DNA from: Clostridiales bacterium
Lineage (GTDB): Bacteria; Bacillota; Clostridia; Oscillospirales; Acutalibacteraceae
Direction of reading: 5' to 3'
DNA length: 64,000 nt
NCBI GenBank assembly: GCA_022799115.1
Contig: JAAWNT010000002.1
Location: 88,411-152,410, forward strand
Below are positions 51,117 to 59,575 of this stretch, in pieces. Position 1 is the stretch's first letter, and each line of letters starts with the position of its first letter. The translations under genes and the position numbers were made by a program. The notes below the pieces were generated by a model. The model was not told where the DNA came from. It worked only from the letters and a program-made list of their open reading frames with translations, and searched no databases.

Positions 51117-52928
51117 CTATAATTCCGCTAAAATCTCTTCAATGGATTCCTCCGGATCGTAAAGCGCCAAATCGCCGGAGGGGTGAGGGGGGCCTCCTGC
51201 CTTTCCGTCCCTGCGGCGGATATGCAGGATCAGCGCAATGACGGCCGCAACCACGCAGGCAATTGCCAGGAATACCAGGAAGATGCCGAAGTGATTGGCG
51301 GTGTACCCATTGTACTCTATGACGGTATCACCGCTGTAGAGGGAGAAGGAGACCGCGCCGTCCGCGTTCTGGGAGAGAGATACCTTGGAGGAGTGGGTTT
51401 CACTGGTGTATCGCAGGTCGTTGAGCTGTTCTTTGCCGTTTGTCTTTATTTGATAGGTAATGGGCGCGTTTTGGTTTGCGCCTGTATATAGATGGGCCAT
51501 CCGAATGGTATCGCTAAGCTGAGTGGTGTGATGCACCTGCACCGAGGCGCCGGAGGAGGCGTAGCTCATGACGTTTTGCTCACCGAACAGGGCGGTCATT
51601 TTCTGAGAGATTTCCTCGGCGCTGCCCTGGGCGGTCACATGGCACAGCAGTCCCTGTTCCGAGGTGCGCTGTTCCACGGTGGCGCCGCTTTTCCGGGCGC
51701 TTAGAAAATCCATCGCGTACTGAACGCCTGCGTTATCCTGGGCGTCGAACAAAAAATCCACATCCCGCTGGAACTGTCCGTCCCCGAGACAGGACAGGGT
51801 GATTACGGTTTCCAAGGACAGGTGTTCCCGCTGTTCCAGCACCCGGATATCCAGCATGGAGGCCTGCCCCTCATAGCAATAGACATTGTCTTCCACCGTT
51901 CCAGCGGTGTTCCAGCTGCCAACCAGGTAAGTTTCCCCTTTGGCTACCGATCGCTGGGATTTGGAGGCGTAACGATACCGGATGGGAAGATCCCGCCCGC
52001 CGACCCCCGTATAGCTGGACAGGTCCAGCGTTTCTGTAAAATGGAAGCCGTCAATGAACGGGGTGGAGCCGTCGGCATGTTCGCCGCAGTCAAGGGTTCC
52101 GCTAAACCTGGAATTAAAAAGCAGGTTGGTACATCGGGATAATTCGGAAAGAGTCAGCCCCTGAAACTTTACCGTGTACTCGGTTCCGGAGACAAAATCG
52201 GTCCACTGAGCGCTGACCGCTTTGGCGTCGGTGCGGGCGTTCATATAGGTTTTTAAATCCTCTCCCAGTTCATGTACAGTGGCGAGGGGGATACGGAAGG
52301 TAACGGTGCGGTCATAGGTGCCGTCTCCGTTGTTCACGGTATCCAGAAAAATTGCGTCCAGGGGATGCCCCTGGGTGCGGTTTAAGGAGATGCGATCCCC
52401 TGTGGTTTGCGTGCGTCCATCCAGGCTGACTGCGGTAGACCCGCTGTAAAAGCGCGGGGACAGTTCTCCCTGTAACCCTTCCAGAGAGATGGCGGCGTAA
52501 AGCCAGCTGAATAGGTCGCCGCTTTCAAAGTCCTCCGAAATTCGGCTGCCGGTGGCGAACACAGTATCGGGAAAGGAAACGATGATTACGGGTTTGCGCC
52601 CTAACAGCTGGGCAATTTGCTGGGTATAGTCCGTATAAGAGGAAAACTCAAGCCGAAATTGGTAGCGCAGATCCCCGTTTTCCTCCAGCTTGGCATAGTG
52701 GAGCATGGAGGGACAATAGTTTGCGACGAGGGCGTCCAGCGCCTGTGCGGCGTCGGAATCCAGCCCGGCGTCGGTAAGCCGGCAGGTGATGGTGCGGCTG
52801 CCGGCCCCCAGAGAATCCAGGGCGAGCAGGGTGTCCACCGGGACTTGCTGCTGCGCTTTGCAGGAGGTACTCAGAAGCAGCACCGCCGCCCATAACAAAA
52901 ACAGTACCCCAGTCTTGATTTTTTTCAT
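51117..52928 (-). CDS. Large lipoprotein with C-terminal membrane anchor, function unknown
   Basis: 603 residues. The N-terminus has a signal peptide with a lipobox (LLLSTSC, Cys about residue 23). Residues about 548-570 form a second membrane helix (FGIFLVFLAIACVVAAVIALI) followed by RRRDGK and an acidic cytoplasmic tail of about 32 residues (SGDLALYDPEESIEEILAEL). The exposed 520 residues look like repeated beta-rich modules with DTVNNGDGTYDRTVTF-type strands. Double anchoring is unusual for a lipoprotein. It lies divergently from a PadR operon about 160 nt away, so it may be its control partner. ATG at 52928. No family recognised. Confidence 0.82.
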   Translation of the reverse strand: MKKIKTGVLFLLWAAVLLLSTSCKAQQQVPVDTLLALDSLGAGSRTITCRLTDAGLDSDAAQALDALVANYCPSMLHYAKLEENGDLRYQFRLEFSSYTDYTQQIAQLLGRKPVIIVSFPDTVFATGSRISEDFESGDLFSWLYAAISLEGLQGELSPRFYSGSTAVSLDGRTQTTGDRISLNRTQGHPLDAIFLDTVNNGDGTYDRTVTFRIPLATVHELGEDLKTYMNARTDAKAVSAQWTDFVSGTEYTVKFQGLTLSELSRCTNLLFNSRFSGTLDCGEHADGSTPFIDGFHFTETLDLSSYTGVGGRDLPIRYRYASKSQRSVAKGETYLVGSWNTAGTVEDNVYCYEGQASMLDIRVLEQREHLSLETVITLSCLGDGQFQRDVDFLFDAQDNAGVQYAMDFLSARKSGATVEQRTSEQGLLCHVTAQGSAEEISQKMTALFGEQNVMSYASSGASVQVHHTTQLSDTIRMAHLYTGANQNAPITYQIKTNGKEQLNDLRYTSETHSSKVSLSQNADGAVSFSLYSGDTVIEYNGYTANHFGIFLVFLAIACVVAAVIALILHIRRRDGKAGGPPHPSGDLALYDPEESIEEILAEL

Positions 52929-53018
52929 TCCGGCACCTCCGTCATAGGTTCTTTTTATTTATTTTATCACAAAGGAGAAATAATTTCTTGGAAAATCAGA
53001 AAATTGTGGGAAAATCAG

Positions 53019-53071
53019 TTGACATTGGAATAAATCTAGCGTATATATAGTATTATACATTGTATAATACT
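53019..53071 (+). promoter_or_regulatory. Promoter and palindromic operator of the PadR-DUF1700-DUF4097 operon
   Basis: -35 TTGACA (53019-53024), 17-bp spacer, -10 TATATA (53042-53047). The 23-bp palindrome AGTATTATACA-T-TGTATAATACT (53049-53071) has fully symmetrical 11-bp arms and lies directly after the -10, in the position of an autorepressor site. Confidence 0.9.
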
Positions 53072-53093
53072 GAATACAATAAAGGGGGGCGCT

Positions 53094-53417
53094 ATGAATA
53101 TCCAATTTAAAAAGGGCGTGCTGGAGATGTGCGTGCTACTTATGCTGGAACACGGCGACCGGTATGGATACGATATCGCCAATGAGTTGACCCGCAGCAT
53201 CTCCATTTCGGATGGGACGGTATATCCGATTCTGCGCCGTCTCAAACAGGAAAACTATGTGTCTTCTTATTTGGTGGAATCGCCCGGCGGCGCGCCCAGA
53301 AAATATTATGCGATAACGCCGGAGGGAAAAAAGCTGGCTGCGTCCTTAGCGGCCGAGTGGCAGACATTCACCCAGCAGGTCAACTTGCTGATTTATAGGG
53401 GAGGGAGTTCACGATGA
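53094..53417 (+). CDS. PadR-family transcriptional regulator
   Basis: 107 residues, the small two-domain PadR form. The winged helix has EMCVLLMLEHGDRYGYDIANELTR and the recognition region SDGTVYPILRRLKQENYVSSYLVE, then PRKYYAITPEG. ATG at 53094 with GGGGGG upstream. It overlaps the DUF1700 gene by 4 nt (53414-53417). First gene of the three-gene unit typical of Firmicutes: PadR, DUF1700 (HAAS), DUF4097. Known examples respond to envelope stress or drugs. The palindrome at 53049-53071 is a strong candidate for its own site. Confidence 0.93.
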   Translation: MNIQFKKGVLEMCVLLMLEHGDRYGYDIANELTRSISISDGTVYPILRRLKQENYVSSYLVESPGGAPRKYYAITPEGKKLAASLAAEWQTFTQQVNLLIYRGGSSR

Positions 53418-54346
53418 ATAAAGTGGAGTTTATATCGCGGCTGAGCAATGCGCTGTCCCACCTGCCTCCGCAGGAACGGGAAGATATTTTAAACGATTAT
53501 GAAGAGCATTTCCGCATTAGTGCGGAGATGGGGAACACCGAGGAGCAAACCGCGCAGGGGTTGGGCTCCCCGGAGGAGCTGGGCGCCACCTATGCCGAGG
53601 GGGACGCGCTGGAGAGGCCCTTTGAAGTTCCCCAAATCCCGGCGGCACAGCCCGATCAGCGGCCGGCTGCCGCTTCCTTTTCGGAAGCGGGTTTTCCCTT
53701 TGAAACGGAACAGAAGCCTGCAAAGGCCGCCAATCCCTTTGAATCGCCCAATTATCCGGAGCCACCACGGGCGCCCCAACCGGAGGACTATGGGGATCCC
53801 TGGGTGCAGGAGGGCGTGTTCCAGGCGGCCCCGGAGCCTCCTTCGGCCCAACAGGTACCTCCCCAGGGATATGGATATTCCCAGCAGGGGATTCCGCCGA
53901 CCGGCTATCCCGGCGCGGACCATGAGTCGACCGGGTATTACGACAGCCAGGGCTATTTTCATCCGGATGGAGAGGCTGCGGCCCAGCCTCAAACGGCCGT
54001 TTATGCGCCTTATCCGTCCCGAAGCCAGGGAGAACAAATCTTCTTTACGGTACTGCTGATTTTTCTCACCGTGTTTTTGGTGCTGCCGGTGGGCGGCGGT
54101 CTGGCCGTCGTTTTGTGGGGCGTTATCTTCTCGGTGGCGATAGCGGCGGGCTGCGTGGCCGTGGCGTTGTTCCTCGTTCATTTCTTCAACGTTGGCTTGG
54201 CGCTGCTGGGAGGGGCCGCCCTGTGCCTTTGCGTGGCGCTCTTCCTGGCGTTGATCTCCTATACTGCCGGCGTGGTCAAACTGGCAATCTCTTATTTTAA
54301 AATGTGCGGTCGGGTAATCAGCGGCCAAAAGGAGGCGGCAATATGA
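53414..54346 (+). CDS. DUF1700 (HAAS-type) membrane protein with proline-rich linker
   Basis: 310 residues. Residues 1-60 form the HAAS signalling domain (FISRLSNALSHLPPQEREDILNDYEEHF, GLGSPEELGATYAEG), the standard start of DUF1700 proteins. A Pro/Gln/Gly-rich disordered segment of about 130 residues follows (about 70-200), and the C-terminal part (about 205-300) has three or four hydrophobic helices. ATG at 53414 overlaps the padR stop by 4 nt, and its own stop overlaps the next start. The long linker is longer than in typical members. Function of the family is not established. Confidence 0.88.
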   Translation: MNKVEFISRLSNALSHLPPQEREDILNDYEEHFRISAEMGNTEEQTAQGLGSPEELGATYAEGDALERPFEVPQIPAAQPDQRPAAASFSEAGFPFETEQKPAKAANPFESPNYPEPPRAPQPEDYGDPWVQEGVFQAAPEPPSAQQVPPQGYGYSQQGIPPTGYPGADHESTGYYDSQGYFHPDGEAAAQPQTAVYAPYPSRSQGEQIFFTVLLIFLTVFLVLPVGGGLAVVLWGVIFSVAIAAGCVAVALFLVHFFNVGLALLGGAALCLCVALFLALISYTAGVVKLAISYFKMCGRVISGQKEAAI

Positions 54347-55380
54347 AAGCGGTTGGAAAAGTTGCCCTGGGGTTTTTCATTGGGTTTCTGGTTTTGCTGA
54401 TCGCGGGTTCCGTGGTGCTAAGCACGACCGGTACGTTCGATCAGCTCTGGCGGGCGATCGAAGACCGTTCCTTTTACAGCGTATCCGATTTTTCGGACGA
54501 TTACGAAGACGGATTTCCCATTGAGGAAGACGACATGGATTATTCCGACAGCAAGCGCCTTTCCCTGGATGGGGTGAAAACCATTGTGATAGAGGCCAAC
54601 GCCTGCCAGTTGCAGGCGCAGCAGGAGGAAAGCGTGGACCAACTGTCCGCCGATTTTAAAAGCGGCGTGCTGTTTGGGGACGACTACGCGCGTATGAACA
54701 TAGAAACCAAGGAGGATAAACTGTATATTAAGATTAAACAGGAGCGAAAATGGATCCGGTGGTTCCGGCCGGGGGAGGCCACTTCCTTTTCCAAGCTGGA
54801 TCTGCGCATTCCCGCATCCTATCAGGGCGAGATTGAATGGGAGCTTAACGCCTGTGACGCCAAAATCTCCCACATTAAAATTACTGAAGATATGGACGTT
54901 TCCCTAAATGCCGGAAGATTGGAATTGTCTGAGGTGAAGGCGAAAGCGCTGGAAATGGACGGCAATGCCGCCGCCGTCTCTCTGCGGGAAATCCTTGTGA
55001 ACCAAAAGGCTGAGTTTTCCTGTAGCGCAGGTTCGCTCTATGGGGATTTGGTCACAGCTGAAGAAATTTCTGTGGACAACAATGCGGCGGAGACCAAGCT
55101 GGAGCGCATCAGAGGCCGGGTGGAAAGCGAGTGCTCCGCCGGATCGGTGCTTCTGTCCTTTGCTCAGGTAACCGGGGATCTGGATGTTCATACCTCGGTG
55201 GGCTCCACCGAATTGATCGTTCCCAAGGAGTCCCCCATTCGGGTAGTGGTGAAAGGAAAGAGCCAGGAGGTACGGGATCACATCAACTGGAATGGATCGA
55301 GACAGTATGAGATGAAGAACTATCAGTACACCGTTACAGCAAGCGGAAACGCCTCCGAATTGGTGCTGCGGGAACAATAA
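54343..55380 (+). CDS. DUF4097-family putative adhesin/envelope-stress protein
   Basis: 345 residues, ATG at 54343 overlapping the preceding stop (ATGA) with GGAGG upstream. One N-terminal membrane helix (about 7-28), an acidic loop (EEDDMDYSDS), then beta-strand repeats of the DUF4097 (beta-helix-like) type such as VSLNAGRLELSEV and KAEFSCSAGSLYGD. DUF4097 proteins accompany PadR and DUF1700 in operons tied to envelope stress. The helix at the N-terminus with no cleavable site puts the repeats outside. A terminator follows at 55398. Confidence 0.88.
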   Translation: MKAVGKVALGFFIGFLVLLIAGSVVLSTTGTFDQLWRAIEDRSFYSVSDFSDDYEDGFPIEEDDMDYSDSKRLSLDGVKTIVIEANACQLQAQQEESVDQLSADFKSGVLFGDDYARMNIETKEDKLYIKIKQERKWIRWFRPGEATSFSKLDLRIPASYQGEIEWELNACDAKISHIKITEDMDVSLNAGRLELSEVKAKALEMDGNAAAVSLREILVNQKAEFSCSAGSLYGDLVTAEEISVDNNAAETKLERIRGRVESECSAGSVLLSFAQVTGDLDVHTSVGSTELIVPKESPIRVVVKGKSQEVRDHINWNGSRQYEMKNYQYTVTASGNASELVLREQ

Positions 55381-55397
55381 GCATATCTATAAAAATC

Positions 55398-55443
55398 AGG
55401 ATGCGCCCGGCATACGATGTTCGCCGGGCGCGTCCTGGTTTTT
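55398..55443 (+). terminator. Terminator of the PadR operon
   Basis: AGGATGCGCCCGGC (55398-55411) pairs with GCCGGGCGCGTCCT (55423-55436), followed by GGTTTTTG. Confidence 0.85.
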
Positions 55444-55795
55444 GTGGCAGACCCCCGATGGATACGCCCGTAAATAGCTTATCACATCATTGATTTCGCT
55501 GCCGGTGGGATGAGCGTGCAACCCGATCGAAGCGCCGGATGGGATTCGTATTATCATTGTTTTGTTCTGAGAGTCCGCCGTCATTTTGGCAGGGACGGCC
55601 CCCGATCCCCTTCAAAGGGGGAATGGTTATATCCGGGATTGCATGAAACCGAATCAGCATAAAATGCGCCTTCTTTGTTTACCGTATCCGTCCAAGAGAA
55701 AGACGGTAAAACAGCCGGTGCGGGAGTTTTACCAAAAGATGAATATCCATAGAAAAAATACCCACACTAATAGCAGTAAAAAGGAGGTAATTGCT
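55444..55795. other. Intergenic upstream of rubrerythrin
   Basis: No gene. A weak promoter candidate, TTGCAT (55639-55644) and TAAAAT (55660-55665), has only a 15-bp spacer. I saw no convincing oxygen- or peroxide-regulator (PerR-type) box. Confidence 0.35.
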
Positions 55796-56335
55796 ATGGA
55801 ATTAAAAGGAAGTCGTACCGAAGCCAATCTGATGACCGCCTTTGCGGGAGAATCCCAGGCGCGCAATAAGTATACCTTTTATGGGGCCACTGCCCGTAAA
55901 GAGGGCTATCAGCAGATTGGAGATCTTTTTGACGCCACCGCATCCAATGAAAAGGAACATGCCGAGCTGTGGTTTAAGTATCTTCATGACGGCGGCAAGC
56001 CCAACACCCTGGACAGCCTCATCGACGCTGCGGCGGGTGAACATTACGAGTGGACCGAGATGTACAAAGAGTTCGCTGACATCGCCCAGGAGGAAGGGTT
56101 CACCGAAATTGCCGCCACTATGCGGTTAATCGCCAAAGTGGAGAAGGAACATGAAGAGCGGTTCCAAAAGCTGGTGGTCAATTTGAAGGAAAACAAGGTG
56201 TTTACCAAAGATGGCGAAGTGGTTTGGGTGTGCCGAAACTGCGGCTATGTGCACGTGGGCAAAAGCGCCCCCGGCATCTGTCCTGCCTGCAAACATCCCC
56301 AGGCCTATTTCGAGGTTAGAGCGGAAAACTATTAA
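55796..56335 (+). CDS. rbr: Rubrerythrin
   Basis: 179 residues, start ATG at 55796 with AAGGAGG; the frame extends back to 55586 without family content. The N-terminal diiron four-helix domain shows FAGESQARNKYTFYG, NEKEHAELWF and the second E-x2-H pair in KVEKEHEERFQKL. The C-terminal rubredoxin-like [Fe(SCys)4] site is CRNCGYVHVGKSAPGICPACKH. Rubrerythrin reduces hydrogen peroxide in strict anaerobes and receives electrons from NADH via rubredoxin-type carriers. Complete, with the usual length. Confidence 0.96.
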   Translation: MELKGSRTEANLMTAFAGESQARNKYTFYGATARKEGYQQIGDLFDATASNEKEHAELWFKYLHDGGKPNTLDSLIDAAAGEHYEWTEMYKEFADIAQEEGFTEIAATMRLIAKVEKEHEERFQKLVVNLKENKVFTKDGEVVWVCRNCGYVHVGKSAPGICPACKHPQAYFEVRAENY

Positions 56336-56351
56336 TCAGCCGGAAAAACGT

Positions 56352-56398
56352 AAAGGGGTCCCTGTCTCCGCAACTATTTGGAGACAGGGACCCTTTTT
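56352..56398 (+). terminator. Terminator of rubrerythrin
   Basis: GGGTCCCTGTCTCC (56356-56369) and GGAGACAGGGACCC (56380-56393) with a 10-nt loop, then TTTTTGG. Confidence 0.9.
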
Positions 56399-56415
56399 GG
56401 AAAACAGAAGTTTTC

Positions 56416-57015
56416 TTATTCGTTGTTTTCAGAAGGCGTATAGATTTTGATTATCCGGCCATCGTCCCAAAGCAAAGCCCCCTTGGGCGCGTCATGTACG
56501 ATAGAACAGACGTATGCGTCCCTCACCCCGCTGGACACATTAAAGGCGAGAACAATGTATACCACCCAAAACCAGGGGTTGGATAAATACAACAGCAGGA
56601 TAGCGAGCGCCACGGTAATCACCGTGATGGGGAACAGGGTGGCCATCAGATATCCCTTTTTATCAAAATAAAAGTCCGGAACTCCGCAGGCGGCGGAAAA
56701 AACGCGCATCCGGTATTTCGGCCGTTTGTGGGAAATCAGGGCAAAGCCCGCGCAGTGCAGCAGCTCCCGGACATGGATGTAAAGAAAGAGAAAAATCACA
56801 ATGCTGAGCGGCACCATAAACCGTTGAAGGGCGGTGTAGCCCCCGTCCAGCGGCAAAAGCAGGGAAAATTCCCGCACTTGCACCATTCCCCAGATGAGCA
56901 GGGCGGTGACGCCCACCATTCCGAGATTAATCAGCAATACCAGTTTGCCGTTATAGCGAAAATCAATGACGTTTTTCAGATGGTAGCCCTCCGGCGGCGG
57001 GGTGGGTGTTTTCAT
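56416..57015 (-). CDS. DUF3267-like membrane protein with degenerate zincin motif
   Basis: 199 residues with four hydrophobic segments. The layout (helix, helix, HVRELLHCAGF, and a C-terminal NVSSGVRDAYV..I segment) follows the DUF3267 putative zinc peptidase family. In that family I expect HExxH at the marked position; here the sequence reads RELLH, so the first His is replaced by Arg. If the alignment is right, peptidase activity should be lost. The first His of the preceding HVR is at a different spacing. ATG at 57015. No partner gene next to it. Confidence 0.65.
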   Translation of the reverse strand: MKTPTPPPEGYHLKNVIDFRYNGKLVLLINLGMVGVTALLIWGMVQVREFSLLLPLDGGYTALQRFMVPLSIVIFLFLYIHVRELLHCAGFALISHKRPKYRMRVFSAACGVPDFYFDKKGYLMATLFPITVITVALAILLLYLSNPWFWVVYIVLAFNVSSGVRDAYVCSIVHDAPKGALLWDDGRIIKIYTPSENNE

Positions 57016-57124
57016 AGCAAATCCCTCTTTAACTATTGTGATCGGTGGTAACCGTCAAGTGCTTTTTATTATAGTCTACCGGCGGACACTTTGTCAAACC
57101 AGCAGAGAGAGTAAACAAACCCCA

Positions 57125-57165
57125 CAAAAAACGCCCGGCGCTTTCCAACACGCCGGGCGTTTTTC
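57125..57165. terminator. Bidirectional terminator
   Basis: AAAAACGCCCGGCG (57126-57139) pairs with CGCCGGGCGTTTTT (57150-57163). It lies about 170 nt after the anti-sigma gene and before the DUF3267-like gene, both on the minus strand. Confidence 0.85.
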
Positions 57166-57337
57166 CTTGTTTCTTTATCCAGAGCGGTTTCTCTGAAACG
57201 GGAATCGGTCCGGCGGGCCTCGGAATGCCAAGGCTTAAACATGATCGGCCGGTATGGTGTGGCGGTTCAAGAAGAGAATTCTCCATGAACGGATCGTTTT
57301 ATTGGATATGTTCCCGGTGGGTTTCTGTGCAAACCGG

Positions 57338-58258
57338 TTAAGAACGCTTCAGCACCCAATCAGAGATTATCTGTGGCAGCGGATACAAATATCCATACCC
57401 TCCGGCGGCGCCGTCGTCGAGATAGAGAAAGACACGCAGGAAGAGCCCGTTTTCAAAGCGCACCTCAAGCGCCCTTCCGTCGGTTTCTATGGTGTGCATC
57501 ACGGTGGAACCGTCGGAGCTATAATGGGTGCTGCCTTGATTCACCCGGATGGTTGCGTCGGGGCGCATGGAGGAAAACGCGGTCAACAGCCGCTCTATTT
57601 CGTCCGGGGAAGAAGTCTCTACCAGAGGTTCTTCCCTTAAGTCCGGTTTGGAGTAGTCTTTGCGGACGCAGGAAATCGAGATCACATCGCCGCAAGCCTC
57701 CCGATACAACGCAAGCAGATCCGACATGGAGTGCTCTTGCGAGCAAAACCCAACAAAAGAAAAAAGAACCGACTGATCGCCATTTGGGTTGGCGATCAGA
57801 AATAGCTGGGAGGGAAGTCCTTCGGCCGGATATATGGGGCAGGGGGTTCCAGTTATGGTCACGGTTCCCAAGGAGGCCTGGGGCATGGCGGAGGAAATTT
57901 GCAGTCCGTCCATGGGTTCATTATGCATCTGATAGCGCCGGCCCTCCCAGACGAACGAGGGCTCCTGGGCAATTTCCGGTTCCGTATGTTCCCAAAGGGG
58001 TTGGTCATCCCGCATATAGGAGGAACCCGGAATGACATACAAGCCGACGACGCAAAGGCAAATAAGCAGCGCTAGGGATGCGGTCATAGGGATCCAAACG
58101 CGGCGGTTCAAGATAAATGGCCGTTTGGGTTTAGCGGGCAATTGATCCAGCGCCCGGCGCATGTTGCAGGCGGCGGCTTGCCGGAAACGATCGGTCGCCT
58201 GGATCCGGTCTACGGCGCGTACATAGGGGGAATTGTTTTCCCTGCGGTTGTTGGTCAT
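57338..58258 (-). CDS. Membrane-anchored anti-sigma-factor-like protein
   Basis: 306 residues. The cytoplasmic N-terminus (about 1-50) is basic, followed by one membrane helix (about 55-75; VWIPMTASLALLICLCVVGLYVI) and an extracellular domain of about 220 residues. The start ATG at 58258 directly follows the sigma factor stop (TGA-ATG), the usual coupling of ECF sigma and anti-sigma genes. No zinc-binding ZAS motif (HxxxCxxC) is seen, so the cytoplasmic part differs from classical anti-sigma factors; the extracellular part may sense a signal. Assigned by position and topology. Confidence 0.75.
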   Translation of the reverse strand: MTNNRRENNSPYVRAVDRIQATDRFRQAAACNMRRALDQLPAKPKRPFILNRRVWIPMTASLALLICLCVVGLYVIPGSSYMRDDQPLWEHTEPEIAQEPSFVWEGRRYQMHNEPMDGLQISSAMPQASLGTVTITGTPCPIYPAEGLPSQLFLIANPNGDQSVLFSFVGFCSQEHSMSDLLALYREACGDVISISCVRKDYSKPDLREEPLVETSSPDEIERLLTAFSSMRPDATIRVNQGSTHYSSDGSTVMHTIETDGRALEVRFENGLFLRVFLYLDDGAAGGYGYLYPLPQIISDWVLKRS

Positions 58259-58732
58259 TCAGATACCTCCCGTCAAATCTGTCTTTAATCGGAGGCGGGC
58301 GCGGTGCAGCCAGGAGGCCACCGTGCCGGGCTTTTTGCCCAGCAGCGCTGCGGTTTCCGCTACCGAGTACCCCTCGTAGTAATACAGGTACACCGCGTTG
58401 CGGAATTTCGCCGGCAGCCGCCAAACGGCGTCCCAGATCTCCCGTTGTTCCTGAGCCCTGTCCTCCTCGAGATCGTCCAGGGGGAGCTCCCTGCTTCGGG
58501 GCGACCGCAGCAGGTTTTTGCACAGATTGACGGTTACCCGGATCAGCCAGGCTTTTTGATGCTCCTCGTTCTCCAGCCGGGGTTGTGCGGTGATAAGCCT
58601 CACAAAAGCCTCCTGCGCGATATCTTCCGCGTCCGCGCGGTTTTTCACATGATGGTAGGCAATGCGCACCACCATATCGGAATAGGCATTCAAGATTTGC
58701 TCAATGTCGTTTTCTTGCACAGGTGGCCTCAT
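58259..58732 (-). CDS. ECF-type RNA polymerase sigma factor
   Basis: 157 residues. Region 2 (about 10-75) has DMVVRIAYHHVKNRADAEDIAQEAFVRL, region 4 (about 100-150) has LPAKFRNAVYLYYYEGYSVAETAALLGKKPGTVASWLHRARLRLK. Region 3 is absent, typical of ECF (group 4) factors. It is the first gene of a two-gene unit with the membrane-bound regulator. The promoter region upstream (58733-58970) contains no bipartite ECF motif that I can state with confidence. ATG at 58732 with AAGGGGG. Confidence 0.92.
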   Translation of the reverse strand: MRPPVQENDIEQILNAYSDMVVRIAYHHVKNRADAEDIAQEAFVRLITAQPRLENEEHQKAWLIRVTVNLCKNLLRSPRSRELPLDDLEEDRAQEQREIWDAVWRLPAKFRNAVYLYYYEGYSVAETAALLGKKPGTVASWLHRARLRLKTDLTGGI

Positions 58733-58868
58733 CTGGCGTTACCCCCTTTCAATTAGAATACAACAGAGAAGGGCGTAATATTGCAGCCGACTCTTATTTT
58801 TTTATAGATACTGTGCATGTTTTTCCCGAGACCGCTCCAAAAAGAGGAACGACGGCGGAAGTTCTTGT

Positions 58869-58897
58869 TTGCATCCATGGAGAAAGCGTGTTAAAAT
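58869..58897 (+). promoter_or_regulatory. Promoter of the acetyltransferase/methyltransferase pair
   Basis: -35 TTGCAT (58869-58874), 17-bp spacer, -10 TAAAAT (58892-58897). Confidence 0.65.
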
Positions 58898-58971
58898 AGG
58901 GAGCAAACCAGCCGGGGAGAAGGGTTCCCAAGGCTGATTTCATTGTGCCATTTGGTAGGAGGAACGCTGCA

Positions 58972-59559
58972 ATGACCGAACGCGAAAAGATGGTGGCCGG
59001 GCTTCTCTACGACGCCAACGACACCCAGCTGATTAAGGAACGGTTGCGGGCCAGAAGACTGGTGCGCCTGTTTAACCAGACCACCGAGGAGGAAACCCAG
59101 GAGAGAAGCCGCCTTCTCAAAGAGCTGTTTGGCTCCACCGGGGAAAGGATCAACATTGAGCCCAGTTTTCACTGCGATTATGGATACAACATCCACGTTG
59201 GAGAAAACTTTTTTGCCAATTTTGATTGCGTCATCCTGGATGTGTGCGACGTGCGCATTGGGGACAACTGTCTTTTGGGACCCAAGGTCTGCCTTTACAC
59301 CCCGATGCATCCCTTTGACAAGGAACAGCGCAGGACGCAATTCATCGACGGCAAGCCGGTGATGATGGAATATGGGAAGCCCATCGCCATCGGGGATGAT
59401 GTGTGGATTGGGGGAAGCGCCGTGATTAATCCGGGCGTGACCATCGGCAATAACGTGATTGTGGCTTCCGGCTCGGTGGTAGTCAAGGATGTTCCCGATC
59501 ATGTTGTGGTTGGGGGCAATCCGGCCCGGATCTTGCGCGCCCTGGATACCAAGGATTGA
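58972..59559 (+). CDS. Sugar O-acetyltransferase (maltose/galactoside acetyltransferase family)
   Basis: 195 residues, ATG at 58972 with AGGAGG; a frame to 58945 has no site. Left-handed parallel beta-helix hexapeptide repeats ([33 protein letters not shown] region) with the N-terminal Maa helix domain ([15 protein letters not shown]) and the catalytic His in TPMHPFD. Such enzymes acetylate sugars with acetyl-CoA, perhaps for export or detoxification. The methyltransferase gene follows after 16 nt in the same operon; no functional link is evident. Confidence 0.9.
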   Translation: MTEREKMVAGLLYDANDTQLIKERLRARRLVRLFNQTTEEETQERSRLLKELFGSTGERINIEPSFHCDYGYNIHVGENFFANFDCVILDVCDVRIGDNCLLGPKVCLYTPMHPFDKEQRRTQFIDGKPVMMEYGKPIAIGDDVWIGGSAVINPGVTIGNNVIVASGSVVVKDVPDHVVVGGNPARILRALDTKD

Positions 59560-59575
59560 GAGAGGAGCGGAAGTG

